Made by a program: the position numbers and the translations under genes. Of a stretch of 64,000 bases of DNA, positions 42,283 through 50,671 are shown in pieces; positions within the stretch are counted from its first letter, which is position 1, and the number at the start of each line of letters is the position of its first letter. Source of the stretch: Paenibacillus_E oryzisoli_A (GTDB lineage: Bacteria; Bacillota; Bacilli; Paenibacillales; NBRC-103111); the NCBI RefSeq assembly GCF_050467285.1, contig NZ_JBCMUN010000001.1, positions 310,001 to 374,000 on the forward strand. The letters run 5' to 3'. The notes under the pieces are model-generated. The model was not told the DNA's origin. It was given only the letters and a program-made list of their open reading frames with translations, and searched no databases.

Positions 42283-43948
42283 TGGGAGGTTCCTCCTCGC
42301 TGGATTTATGCACATGATCGATATTGCTGCCGTCGAGCCCGCCCTCTTTTTTGATTGTTTGGGGAAGTTCGTTGCCCATGCGCGTGTTGTCCTGTACGGT
42401 CATAAACTCAGGCCGTTTTACCATTTCCCACAGAGGTGAGCGTACGAGCACATCCTTCATATCTGCCGCAGATAAAGGTCCGATCGGAGACAAGTAAGGA
42501 ACGCCGAAAGAGCGTAAGTTGGCCATATGTCCAATCAGGATCATGAGCGAGAAGAAGATCCCATAGAACCCAAAGATGGAAGCCGCGATCAAAATGGGAA
42601 AGCGCAGCATCCGAATCGCAATCGCGCCGTTAAAACGGGGGATGGTAAAAGACGCAATCCCCGTGATCGACACGACAATAACCATCGGCGCCGAGACGAT
42701 ACCCGCTTGCACAGCGGCTTGGCCTACGACAAGCGCTCCGAGAATGGACACGGCGGAGCCGACCGCTTTCGGCAGGCGAATCCCGGCTTCCCGCAGGGCT
42801 TCGAACGTAATCTCCATAATGAGCGCCTCGACGACGGCCGGAAAGGGTATGGCTTCACGGGCTGCAGCTACGCTGAGCATGAGAGAAGTCGGTAGTAGTT
42901 CTTGATGGTACGTCGTAATGGCGACATAAAGGGCTGGCGTTGTAAGTGACAAAAACATAAACACATACCGAAGCAGGCGCAGGAGCGTACCGATCTGGAA
43001 ACGTTCATAGTAATCTTCATTCGTCTGCATAATCTGAATAAAAACAAAAGGAACGATAAGCACGAACGGGGTGCCGTCCGTCATAATGGCAACTCGCCCT
43101 TGCAGAAGGGCGCTCGCCACAACGTCAGGGCGCTCGGTGTATTGCATTTGCGGAAACGGCGAGAACGCGTCGTCTTGGATGAATTCCTCAATCATGCCGG
43201 ATTCGAAGATCGCATCGACTTTTATCTGCTCCAGCCGCTTGACGACTTCTTCCACCAACGAAGGCATCGCCAGGTCATCCATATAACAGACGACCAGGTT
43301 GGTATTGCTCTCCTTGCCGACACTCATCGACTTCATTTTCAGCTTCGGCGTCTTGATCTTGCGCCGGAGCATTGACGTGTTGGTGCGGATGCTCTCAACG
43401 AAGCCCTCGCGAGGGCCGCGGACGACCGTCTCTGTTTCCGGCTCCCCGATGGACCGCTTCTCGGCTCCTCGAATGCCCAGCAGGATCGCTTTATCGTTGG
43501 CCTCCACAAGCAGGGCGGCGTCGCCGCCCAGGACTGACGCGAGCAGATCGCCGTAGTTGTCGGAGATTTGTGTTTGCGAGACGGGAAGCATCTTGTCCTC
43601 AATTTGCGAGATGGCGGTTTCTCCCGTGCCGAGCAGCATGAGCACCTTCATGGTTTCGTTGAGAAGCTGTGTATTGGTCAGCCCGTCGACAAACAGAAGC
43701 AGTGCAGGAATGCCGCCTTCCAGCTGAAATTCACGGACAACGACGTCCGAGCATTCGTTGAACAGGTCTTTGATGAAGCTGTGATTCTCATCCAGCAGGA
43801 GGGACAGCTTGGTCTGTTTCAGCTGTTCGATGAACTGATACTCGCGCGGATCCTGCTGCGCTTCGGACGCGCCGCCTGCCGCCGAGCCGGATGGCAAAAA
43901 CCGATCCCGCAAAAGGGCACGCATGAAATAAGTAGATCGCTTGGTCAA
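42269..43948 (-). CDS. Germinant receptor subunit A, GerAA-type
   Basis: A 559-residue subunit of the spore germinant receptor. A soluble N-terminal half (residues 1-290) carries the GerA family pattern (LLVEANDKAILLGIRGAEKRSIGEPETETVVRGPREGFVE...), and four to five hydrophobic helices follow (about 305-500), including PFPAVVEALIMEITFEALREAG. The start is a TTG at 43948 behind a strong GCAGGAGGT site; an ATG 24 bp later is the alternative, and the frame upstream has no ribosome site. The operon order is A-C-D-B. Sigma-G control is expected for this family. Confidence 0.92.
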   Translation of the reverse strand: MTKRSTYFMRALLRDRFLPSGSAAGGASEAQQDPREYQFIEQLKQTKLSLLLDENHSFIKDLFNECSDVVVREFQLEGGIPALLLFVDGLTNTQLLNETMKVLMLLGTGETAISQIEDKMLPVSQTQISDNYGDLLASVLGGDAALLVEANDKAILLGIRGAEKRSIGEPETETVVRGPREGFVESIRTNTSMLRRKIKTPKLKMKSMSVGKESNTNLVVCYMDDLAMPSLVEEVVKRLEQIKVDAIFESGMIEEFIQDDAFSPFPQMQYTERPDVVASALLQGRVAIMTDGTPFVLIVPFVFIQIMQTNEDYYERFQIGTLLRLLRYVFMFLSLTTPALYVAITTYHQELLPTSLMLSVAAAREAIPFPAVVEALIMEITFEALREAGIRLPKAVGSAVSILGALVVGQAAVQAGIVSAPMVIVVSITGIASFTIPRFNGAIAIRMLRFPILIAASIFGFYGIFFSLMILIGHMANLRSFGVPYLSPIGPLSAADMKDVLVRSPLWEMVKRPEFMTVQDNTRMGNELPQTIKKEGGLDGSNIDHVHKSSEEEPPNGSS

Positions 43949-44162
43949 GTTCAGGGCACCTCCTGCCGCAGCCGGAATTGGGTTCAGAGCAAAGCATCTA
44001 TTATTCTGTCGGAAAGTCAGGATTTTATTACGAAAGTTGGAAAAATTTATAGTCTCATGAGAAAGAATCCCTTGGGGAATAGGTTTCGGAATGTTGGCAA
44101 AAGCTATCGGAGCATGAAGATACAGGAAGCGGCGAAGGCGGCGCAGATGAGGAGGGAACACA

Positions 44163-45560
44163 TTGGTTTGGCTTGTATCATTGCTGCTTTTGTTCATCCT
44201 GCAGGCGGCCGCTATTCTGCTCAGCGAGTACAAGAGACCTGCAAAGAGTGTAGCGTGGCTTTCTATTTTGTATATTTTTCCAATTATTGGATTCGTTATG
44301 TATTACTTTATGGCGCGGGAGTATGTCAGGCGGAAGCGGGTGTACCGGGATCATCGCGGGGACCGCGAGCAATCTGTGTGTGAGGAAGGGGCGGAAACCT
44401 GGCCGGCCAGGATGGATGAACGACTTTGCGAGTGGCTGCGGCGGGTACCTGGCGCACCGCTGACAGTCCGCAATCGGGTCGAGGTCCTGACGAATGCGGC
44501 GGCGACGTATGACGCTTTGCTGGAAGATTTGGAGCTTGCGCATCGGCATATTCATTTTGAATTTTATACGATTCGTGATGACGAGACGGGGCGGCGGTTC
44601 CAGGATGTGCTGATCCGCAAGGCGCGGGAAGGGGTTCAAGTACGGGTGATCTACGATGGCATGGGCTCGTACCAGCTGCCCAAGGCTTACGTAGATAAGT
44701 TGAAGGCGGTTGGCTGCGAGGTGTATCCGTTCTTGAAACCGCTCATCGCCTTCTTCGAGAAACGGCTGAATTACCGGAATCACCGCAAGATTGTGGTAGT
44801 GGACGGCAAGGTTGGTTTTGTCGGCGGTATTAATATTGGTGACGAATATTTGGGGGGAGACCCGAAGCTCGGCTTCTGGCGGGATACGCATTTAAAATTG
44901 GAAGGCGAGGCGGTTGCGGACTTGCAGCGCACGTTTCTGACGGACTGGGCCTTTGTCAGCGGACGGAAGCTGCGGGATAAGGATCTGTTTCCTAAGCTGG
45001 ATGTGGAGGAGGAAGCGCACGTGCAGATCATCTCCAGCGGCCCGGACCGGTACTGGGATACGATTCAGGAGATGTTCTTCACCGGCATGATTGCGGCGCG
45101 CAGGCGCATTTATGTGACGACGCCGTATTTCATCCCGGATCCGAGCATTACGATGGCGCTGAAAACCGCAGCGAGCAGCGGCGCGGATGTGCGGGTCATC
45201 CTTCCGTACAAGGGCGATTCCCGCATTGTGCAATATGCCTCGCAATCATATATGCAGGAACTGCTGCAGGCGGGCGTCCGGTTCTATCTGTACCGCAAGG
45301 GCTTTATCCATGCCAAGGTCATTTTGTTTGACGACTTCATGGCGACGGCGGGGACCGCGAATATGGATATGCGCAGCTTCTTCAGCAACTTCGAGCTGAA
45401 TGCGGTCCTCTTCAGCGAGGCGGAGATCCGACGGCTGGAGCAGGATTTTACTAAGGACCTGCAGGAGTGCGAAGAAGTGGAGCTTGCGGCCTTCTTGCAA
45501 AGGCCGAGGTCCGTCAAAGGCAAAGAAGCCATCGCCCGGCTGCTGTCACCTTTATTCTAG
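44163..45560 (+). CDS. cls: Cardiolipin synthase (phospholipase D family)
   Basis: A 465-residue membrane enzyme that condenses two phosphatidylglycerols into cardiolipin and glycerol. Two N-terminal helices (residues 1-20 and 30-48) precede two HKD motifs: HRKIVVVDG (about residue 207) and HAKVILFDD (about residue 385), each followed by the GG/GTAN partner. The length is near the usual 480. The start is TTG at 44163 with GGAGGGA upstream; an alternative is not obvious. It diverges from the ger operon across 214 bp, and cardiolipin is enriched in spore membranes, but a link is only inferred. Confidence 0.93.
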   Translation: MVWLVSLLLLFILQAAAILLSEYKRPAKSVAWLSILYIFPIIGFVMYYFMAREYVRRKRVYRDHRGDREQSVCEEGAETWPARMDERLCEWLRRVPGAPLTVRNRVEVLTNAAATYDALLEDLELAHRHIHFEFYTIRDDETGRRFQDVLIRKAREGVQVRVIYDGMGSYQLPKAYVDKLKAVGCEVYPFLKPLIAFFEKRLNYRNHRKIVVVDGKVGFVGGINIGDEYLGGDPKLGFWRDTHLKLEGEAVADLQRTFLTDWAFVSGRKLRDKDLFPKLDVEEEAHVQIISSGPDRYWDTIQEMFFTGMIAARRRIYVTTPYFIPDPSITMALKTAASSGADVRVILPYKGDSRIVQYASQSYMQELLQAGVRFYLYRKGFIHAKVILFDDFMATAGTANMDMRSFFSNFELNAVLFSEAEIRRLEQDFTKDLQECEEVELAAFLQRPRSVKGKEAIARLLSPLF

Positions 45561-45566
45561 GCAGGC

Positions 45567-46451
45567 TTACAGTCGGGACAGGATGGCGTCGAGATTTTGC
45601 GGGGGAACGCGCTGAATGAGGTCCCCGTAGGTGCGCAGACGATTCATGATCGTCAGCAGATTGAATTCGCGCGGGCTGGGACGCAGTGCGACTTCCTCCC
45701 AAAGGAGCGGCGTCGACACGGTCGCATCCTTGGTGGCGCGCGGGGTGTATGGCGCGGACAGCGTTTTGCCGTACCAGTGCTGGAGGTAGTCGATGTAGAT
45801 CAGGTCGCCGCGATTTTTCTTGAACCGTTCGATGGTGAACAGCTTGGGATGCTGCTGCACCGCATACTCGGCGATGAAATGCCCGATTTTTCGCAGCTCC
45901 TCGAACGTGTATTTCGGCTGAATCGGGATGTAGATTTGTACGCCGGTGGCGCCGGACGTCTTGGGCACAGACTGAATGCGCAGAGAGTCCAGGATTTCGC
46001 CGATGAGCTGCGCAGCCTCCATAATGCGCGGTTCCTCTTCGCGGGAAGGATCGATGTCGATGAGCCACTCCGCCGGCATCGTCTGTCCGACATAGTGAAA
46101 CGAAGGGTGAAACTCCAGACAGGTCAGGTTCCCCAACCAAATCAGCGTGGAGAGCGAGTCGAGATTCACATAATTAATGCCGTCGAGCGGAGCCAAGTTG
46201 ACGAAGTCAGGTGTTGGTTCAGGGGCATTTTTTTGATAGAAGGATTTGTCGTTATAGCCGTGCGGATACCGGATTGTCGTCAAATGCCGGTTGCGGCAGT
46301 AACGCAGGAGATGAGGAGCAAGCTCGCCCAGCTTCGTCAGATAATCCGCCTTGGTAATGCCCAGCTCCGGCCACAGCGGCTTGTTCGGATTCGTGATGGT
46401 GAGTTCGTTGCCTTCGACCAACAGGGTGCCTTTTTCAGTTTTATACGCCAA
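45567..46451 (-). CDS. Stand-alone LigD-type polymerase (NHEJ primase-polymerase)
   Basis: A 294-residue archaeo-eukaryotic primase-like polymerase matching the polymerase domain of LigD, which fills gaps during non-homologous end joining. Recognisable parts are NPNKPLWPELGITKADYL (residues 22-39), YPHGYNDKSFYQKNAP (about 61-76), the catalytic acidic pair in WLIDIDPS (about 126-133), the nucleotide-binding KTSGATGVQIYIP (about 161-173), and the third acidic residue in DLIYIDYLQ. The start is TTG at 46451 behind GGGAGGC. The ligase part is on a separate gene at 47948 and Ku at 48974. A 16-bp palindrome lies just upstream. Confidence 0.92.
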   Translation of the reverse strand: MAYKTEKGTLLVEGNELTITNPNKPLWPELGITKADYLTKLGELAPHLLRYCRNRHLTTIRYPHGYNDKSFYQKNAPEPTPDFVNLAPLDGINYVNLDSLSTLIWLGNLTCLEFHPSFHYVGQTMPAEWLIDIDPSREEEPRIMEAAQLIGEILDSLRIQSVPKTSGATGVQIYIPIQPKYTFEELRKIGHFIAEYAVQQHPKLFTIERFKKNRGDLIYIDYLQHWYGKTLSAPYTPRATKDATVSTPLLWEEVALRPSPREFNLLTIMNRLRTYGDLIQRVPPQNLDAILSRL

Positions 46452-46478
46452 ATAACCCGCCTCCCAAGCTTCATGTGC

Positions 46479-46494
46479 AGACGTTCCAACGTCT
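46479..46494. promoter_or_regulatory. 16-bp palindrome upstream of the LigD-polymerase gene
   Basis: AGACGTTCCAACGTCT is a perfect dyad about 10 bp before the ribosome site of the LigD-type polymerase gene. No T run follows. It could be an operator. Confidence 0.5.
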
Positions 46495-46539
46495 ATCTGA
46501 AGTATCGCCCGGAAGGGGGCATCTCAAACTCGCGCGGCG

Positions 46540-47832
46540 TTAGGCTACGATATGGAGCCATAGATAAAGGCCGATCAGTGTGATCAAAAGCGTAGGCACC
46601 GTCAGCACGACACCGGTTTTGAAGTAGGCGCCCCAGGTGATTTTGACGCCTTTGCGGGAGAGGACGTGCAGCCAGATGAGGGTGGCCAGCGAGCCGATCG
46701 GTGTCATTTTCGGGCCGAGATCCGACCCGATGACGTTGGCGTACACGAGCGCTTCGTGCACGATGCCCTCCGCTTGCGCCCCCTGCACGGCCAGCGATCC
46801 GATCAGCACAGTCGGCAGGTTGTTCATGACGGAGGAGAGCACGGCCGAGAGGAAGCCCATGCCGATCGTCGCAGCGAACACTCCTTGATGAGCCATCCAC
46901 GCGATGAAATTCCCGAGGGCATCGGTCAGTCCCGCGTTTTTGAGCCCGTATACGACAACATACATGCTAATCGAGAAGATCACGATGGTCCAAGGCGCTT
47001 CTTTCAAGATTTTTCGCGTATTGACCGCAGGGCTTGTCCTTGCTGCTAACAGAAAGCTTAGTGCTGCTGCGCATACAAGGAACGACACCCGGATATACAC
47101 GAAACCGCTTGCGATGTAGGCCGTGAGCAAAATGCCTAGAATCCACCACGAGTAGCTAAATAGCTTTCGATCTTTGATCACGTCACTCGGATTCATTGCC
47201 TGGGCAATATCGTACGTCTGCGGGATCTGTTTACGGTAATACAGGTAGAGCACGAGCAGGCTTGCGCCCAGTGAGACTAACCCTGTAACGAACATCCGGC
47301 TGGCATAGGTGACGAATCCGATTCCGAAGAAATCGGCCGCGATGATGTTAACGAGATTACTGATGATAAAAGGAATGGATGTCGTGTCGGCAATAAAGCC
47401 GCTGGCCATTATAAAAGGCAGGACCATCGGCTCCGGCAATTTCAGGGCGCGGACCATCGCCAGCACGATCGGGGTCAAAATTAGCGCAGCCCCGTCATTG
47501 GCGAAGAAGGCGGATACCGCCGCTCCCAGCAGGATAACGTACACAAACATGCGCTTGCCGTCGCCTTTGGCGAGGCGGGCCATATGCAGTGCGGACCATT
47601 CGAAGAAGCCGATGCTGTCCAGCACGATCGAGATTATAATGATGCCGATAAAGGCTAGTGTGGCATTCCAGACGATGCCTGTGACTTCAGCGACGTCTCC
47701 GAAGGTGACAGCTCCGCAGAGCAGCGCAAGCATCGCGCCGGCCGAAGCTGACCAGGCGATATTCAGGCCCTTCGGCTGCCAGATGACGAATGTCATCGTA
47801 AGTAAAAAGATAAAACTTGCGGTATAAATCAT
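46540..47832 (-). CDS. ArsB-family arsenite/anion permease
   Basis: A 430-residue polytopic protein with about eleven helices, matching ArsB arsenical efflux pumps. Both half-repeats carry their motifs: FFANDGAALILTPI (about residue 108) and SSVMNNLPTVLIGSLAV (about 335), and the C-terminal GSDLGPKMTPIGSLATL loop. The ATG at 47832 follows AGGAGGGAATT; the longer frame overlaps the divergent ligase gene. No arsR, arsC or arsA gene is near, so arsenite efflux is only suggested. It lies within the NHEJ locus, between the polymerase and ligase genes. Confidence 0.87.
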   Translation of the reverse strand: MIYTASFIFLLTMTFVIWQPKGLNIAWSASAGAMLALLCGAVTFGDVAEVTGIVWNATLAFIGIIIISIVLDSIGFFEWSALHMARLAKGDGKRMFVYVILLGAAVSAFFANDGAALILTPIVLAMVRALKLPEPMVLPFIMASGFIADTTSIPFIISNLVNIIAADFFGIGFVTYASRMFVTGLVSLGASLLVLYLYYRKQIPQTYDIAQAMNPSDVIKDRKLFSYSWWILGILLTAYIASGFVYIRVSFLVCAAALSFLLAARTSPAVNTRKILKEAPWTIVIFSISMYVVVYGLKNAGLTDALGNFIAWMAHQGVFAATIGMGFLSAVLSSVMNNLPTVLIGSLAVQGAQAEGIVHEALVYANVIGSDLGPKMTPIGSLATLIWLHVLSRKGVKITWGAYFKTGVVLTVPTLLITLIGLYLWLHIVA

Positions 47833-47882
47833 GATGAATTCCCTCCTGCACCATTGACAGTATCTCAGATTTTGAAACATCT

Positions 47883-47911
47883 GTATACGGTTTTGTGCAG
47901 GGGCAACACTA
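47883..47911 (+). promoter_or_regulatory. Sigma-G-like promoter of the ATP-dependent ligase
   Basis: GTATA at 47883-47887 fits the sigma-G -35 (gnATR). After 17 bp, AACACTA at 47905-47911 resembles the -10 (cATnmTA) with two differences. It is 37 bp before the ligase ATG. Confidence 0.45.
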
Positions 47912-47947
47912 GGAAGCAACACTCGTGGAAAAGGGAGAAAAGCAAGC

Positions 47948-48895
47948 ATGGAGTTGGAACCGATCATACCTTTTGAACCGATCCAGTCGGAGAAGATTCC
48001 GACAGGACCGAACTGGATCGCACAGATTAAATGGGATGGCATTCGCATGCTCACCTATTTCGACGGTCAGTCGACCCGTTTGTGGAATCGACGCCGCAAC
48101 GAGCGCACGCTGCAGTATCCAGAGTTGCTGGATGTTCGCGCCTACTGCACGGCGTCGTCCGTCATTCTGGACGGCGAAATAATCGCGATGGATGACGCCA
48201 AGCCGTCGTTCCATCAGATTATGAAGCGCGAGTCGCTGCGCAAGGAAGTCAACATTGCTAAGGCCCGGCACCAGACGCCGGTCACGTATATGCTGTTCGA
48301 CCTGCTGATGCTGAACGGTGAGTGGGTGACAGACAAGCCGCTCGCCGAGCGGCAGCGGTTGCTCGAGCGCGTGATTCGGCCGCAGCCGTCGCTTCAGCTG
48401 ACACCGAGCGTGCCGGACGGACGGCAGCTCTACGAGTTGATGAAAGCGCACCGGATGGAGGGGATCGTGTGCAAGGATTTGATGAGCACATATGCTATCG
48501 GCGGTAAGGATGCGCGTTGGATGAAGCGTAAAATTTTCCACGATCTGTACGCGGTCATCGGCGGCGTAACCTATCGAGATGGAACAGTGAATGCGATTCT
48601 GCTCGGATTGTATGACCGCGAAGGGCGATTCGTCTACATCGGCCACGCCGGCACAGGGCTGGTAAGCCGGGAAGAATGGCGGCAGCTTACGGCGCTGGTG
48701 GAGGGGATGAAAATACCGCAGCACCCGTTCGTCAATGAGCCGGAGCGCAACAGCAAGGAATGGGCCTGGCTCGCGCCGCAGCTCACGGTGAAAATCCAGT
48801 ACATGGAATGGACGCCTAACGGCACAATGCGTCATCCAAGCATTCAGGCGTTCGGCGGGGCGGAGCTGGCGGCGTGCACGTTTGCGCAGCTGTGA
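47948..48895 (+). CDS. Stand-alone ATP-dependent DNA ligase (LigD ligase domain)
   Basis: A 315-residue ligase matching the ligase module of LigD. Motif I is IKWDGIR with the AMP-accepting Lys28; RRRNERT follows as the next motif, then LDGEIIAM (about 74-81), FDLLMLNGE, EGIVCKD, and the final WMKRKIF motif (about 195). The C-terminal ~110 residues are the OB-fold. It seals breaks during end joining with Ku. No polymerase or nuclease domain is fused to it, unlike the fused ligase-polymerase LigD of Bacillus. The ATG follows AAAGGGAGAAAA. Confidence 0.92.
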   Translation: MELEPIIPFEPIQSEKIPTGPNWIAQIKWDGIRMLTYFDGQSTRLWNRRRNERTLQYPELLDVRAYCTASSVILDGEIIAMDDAKPSFHQIMKRESLRKEVNIAKARHQTPVTYMLFDLLMLNGEWVTDKPLAERQRLLERVIRPQPSLQLTPSVPDGRQLYELMKAHRMEGIVCKDLMSTYAIGGKDARWMKRKIFHDLYAVIGGVTYRDGTVNAILLGLYDREGRFVYIGHAGTGLVSREEWRQLTALVEGMKIPQHPFVNEPERNSKEWAWLAPQLTVKIQYMEWTPNGTMRHPSIQAFGGAELAACTFAQL

Positions 48896-48973
48896 GGGGG
48901 GAGAGCTCTTCTGCTACCGCTCGTATGAGGCCCGCTGTGTCGCCGGGTTATCCGGGCATACAAAAAGCCGGTC

Positions 48974-49855
48974 TTAAGTAACCGGCTCTTGGGCTTTTTC
49001 TTTTTTTGCGCGGGGCTTTGCAGCAGCACGTGGCTTCTTCTCGACCGTGACGGAAGCGTCGGGCTGCAGGGTCATTTTCTCGTCGGCCTGCTTCGTCGCA
49101 TCGAGGCTTGCCTGGAGCGCAGCCATGAGGTCGATGACGCTCGTCTTTTGGACTTCTGGTGCTGTCTGAACCTCTTCGCCAGCCACCTTCTGTTGAATGG
49201 CGCCCAGCATGCGCGCGCGGTATTCATCCTGATACTTGTCCGGTTCAAAAGGAGTGGACAACTGGCTGATCAGCATTTTCGCCATATCCATTTCCCGCTC
49301 GTTGACGGTGACTTTGTCGGGGAGACCCGGTACCTGCGTGATCGGCCGAATTTCATCGGGATAAAAAATCGTCTCCATCGCCAGACAATTGTCGATTACG
49401 CGGATTGCGGCGAGCGAGCTTTTGGAGCGGATCGATACTTTGGAGATGCCGATTTTGCCCGTCTGCCGCATCGCCTCGAGCAGCAAGCTATAGGCGCCGG
49501 CGCCAGTTCCGTCAGGCCCCAGGTAATAGGTTTTCTGAAAATATACAGGATCAATATCCGTCAAGTTGACAAAATCCAAAATTTTGATTTCCTTGTTGGC
49601 TTCGCCCGAAATCGTCTCGAGCTCATCTTTTTCAAACAAAACAAAACGCCCTGGCTCATACTCGTAGCCCTTTGCAATTTCCTCCCACTCGACTTCCTTC
49701 TCGCAAGTCTGGCACTTACGGACGTAAGACAGCGGTGTGATGCAGGCTTTGTGAATGTAGCGCATGGAGATGTCTTTGTCCTCCGTAGCCGAAAACATTT
49801 TGACCGGAACATGGACTAATCCGAAGCTGATTGCACCTTTCCAAACGGTATGCAC
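48974..49855 (-). CDS. ku: Ku, DNA end-binding protein
   Basis: A 293-residue homodimeric Ku that encircles broken DNA ends and recruits the ligase and polymerase of end joining. The beta-barrel core opens with HTVWKGAISFGLVHVPVKMF. A CQTCEKEVEWEEIAKGYEY motif and the REMDMAKMLISQL helix are typical. The C-terminus is a Lys/Ala/Pro-rich basic tail (PRAAAKPRAKKEK) as in DNA-binding extensions of bacterial Ku. The GTG at 49855 follows GGAGGGGGAG; the ATG 21 bp upstream overlaps that site. A sigma-G-like promoter lies just before it, matching forespore expression known for Bacillus Ku. Confidence 0.95.
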   Translation of the reverse strand: MHTVWKGAISFGLVHVPVKMFSATEDKDISMRYIHKACITPLSYVRKCQTCEKEVEWEEIAKGYEYEPGRFVLFEKDELETISGEANKEIKILDFVNLTDIDPVYFQKTYYLGPDGTGAGAYSLLLEAMRQTGKIGISKVSIRSKSSLAAIRVIDNCLAMETIFYPDEIRPITQVPGLPDKVTVNEREMDMAKMLISQLSTPFEPDKYQDEYRARMLGAIQQKVAGEEVQTAPEVQKTSVIDLMAALQASLDATKQADEKMTLQPDASVTVEKKPRAAAKPRAKKEKAQEPVT

Positions 49856-49888
49856 GGCTGCTCCCCCTCCAAACAAACATAATTGTAC

Positions 49889-49918
49889 TAGTATTCGCGG
49901 AAAGACCCGCCTTTATAC
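49889..49918 (-). promoter_or_regulatory. Sigma-G-like promoter of ku
   Basis: On the minus strand GTATA (plus 49914-49918) is followed after 18 bp by AATACTA (plus 49889-49895). This fits gnATR-N18-cATnmTA with a single difference. The predicted start lies about 25-30 bp before the GTG codon. Confidence 0.6.
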
Positions 49919-49968
49919 GGCGGCACATGAAAAGAATGGTTCCGCAGCGCGCTGGGGAGATTATAAAA

Positions 49969-49985
49969 GCAGGCAGGATGCCTGC
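49969..49985. promoter_or_regulatory. 17-bp palindrome before the small spore-linked genes
   Basis: GCAGGCA-GGA-TGCCTGC, a perfect 7-3-7 dyad 28 bp before the small acidic gene. There is no T run, so an operator or mRNA stem is more likely than a terminator. Confidence 0.45.
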
Positions 49986-50013
49986 CGATTGCGAAGCGAA
50001 GGAGGGTTCACGG

Positions 50014-50193
50014 ATGGCAGAAGACTTTTCCCAGGATAACGACCACGAAGGAAAAGACGATCACTTCATGGACATTGACAGGATGATTAATGAAGGCTTG
50101 GGGGGCGGCAACGTCACCATGCACAATGGCCTCATCGAAGCCAGCACCACCGACACGATGGATCATCCGGAATCCGTTTTGGATGAGCCATGA
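50014..50193 (+). CDS. Small acidic protein upstream of sspH
   Basis: A 59-residue, very acidic and soluble protein (many Asp, Glu, His, Met) that I do not recognise. It starts with ATG behind a strong GAAGGAGGG site. Its stop overlaps the start of sspH by four bases (ATGA at 50190-50193), so the two are translationally coupled and a spore role is likely by association. There is no signal peptide or metal motif that would fix a function. Confidence 0.65.
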   Translation: MAEDFSQDNDHEGKDDHFMDIDRMINEGLGGGNVTMHNGLIEASTTDTMDHPESVLDEP

Positions 50194-50372
50194 ACGTTCA
50201 CCGCGCACAAGAGATTCTAGCCGCCGACGAGAAAATTGAGGTCAGCTTGAATGGCTTGTCGGTCTGGATTGACAGCGTGGACGCCGCCAAATCGATGGTG
50301 AAGGTGCATGTGGAGGAGAATCCGTCCGATGCACGCGTCGTGTTGGCGCAAGAGCTGGAAGAGGTTCACTAG
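50190..50372 (+). CDS. sspH: Small acid-soluble spore protein, H type
   Basis: A 60-residue protein matching the SspH family: MNVHRAQEILAADEKIEV at the start, then NGLSVWIDSVD, and a short acidic end. H-type SASPs are made in the forespore and found in the spore core; the effect on spore properties is modest in Bacillus. It overlaps the upstream small gene by four bases. Its TAG stop lies within the left arm of a 16-bp perfect inverted repeat (50369-50384), so the gene abuts a structured element. Confidence 0.88.
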   Translation: MNVHRAQEILAADEKIEVSLNGLSVWIDSVDAAKSMVKVHVEENPSDARVVLAQELEEVH

Positions 50373-50535
50373 GGCGAGTCTGAATGCTCCGAGGGCCGCA
50401 GATTTTGCCGAATTTTCGTTCCATGCAAGGAACTTTTGTGAAGGCGTACCGGGGGTACGTCAAGCGAAAGTGACGCCGCAGGGGGCGAAAAGGTGGTGAA
50501 AGATGCCCCTGAGCGGGTTTTCAGACTCGCCCTAG
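50369..50535 (+). ncRNA. Compact structured inverted-repeat element (MITE-like or ncRNA)
   Basis: Perfect 16-bp ends CTAGGGCGAGTCTGAA (50369-50384) and TTCAGACTCGCCCTAG (50520-50535) enclose several internal hairpins: GTTCC/GGAAC (50418-50433), CGTACC/GGTACG with a GGG loop (50445-50459), and GGGGC/GCCCC (50482-50509). An alternative GGCGT/ACGCC pairing (50443-50477) exists. It carries no coding frame. The layout resembles either a small non-autonomous mobile element or a multibranched RNA closed by a long helix. Which one is not decided. Confidence 0.55.
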
Positions 50536-50671
50536 CCTTTACCGAGCAAGCCAAGCAGCCTTCTCTGCCTCGTGCGGAGAGGGCTGTTTGCCGCTCACGG
50601 AGATCCCAGTTGATGCTGCTGCGGGCGAAGACTATAATAGAGGGAGTAAAAAGGAGCAGCGGAGGACGGAA
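50536..50671. other. Leader region of the tsa operon
   Basis: About 135 bp between the structured element and tsaE. A small hairpin CCTTCTCTGCC...GAGAGGGC is visible around 50561-50587; TATAAT at 50632-50637 is a good -10 for the tsa operon, with TTGATG at 50610-50615 as a weak -35 (16-bp spacer). Confidence 0.5.
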
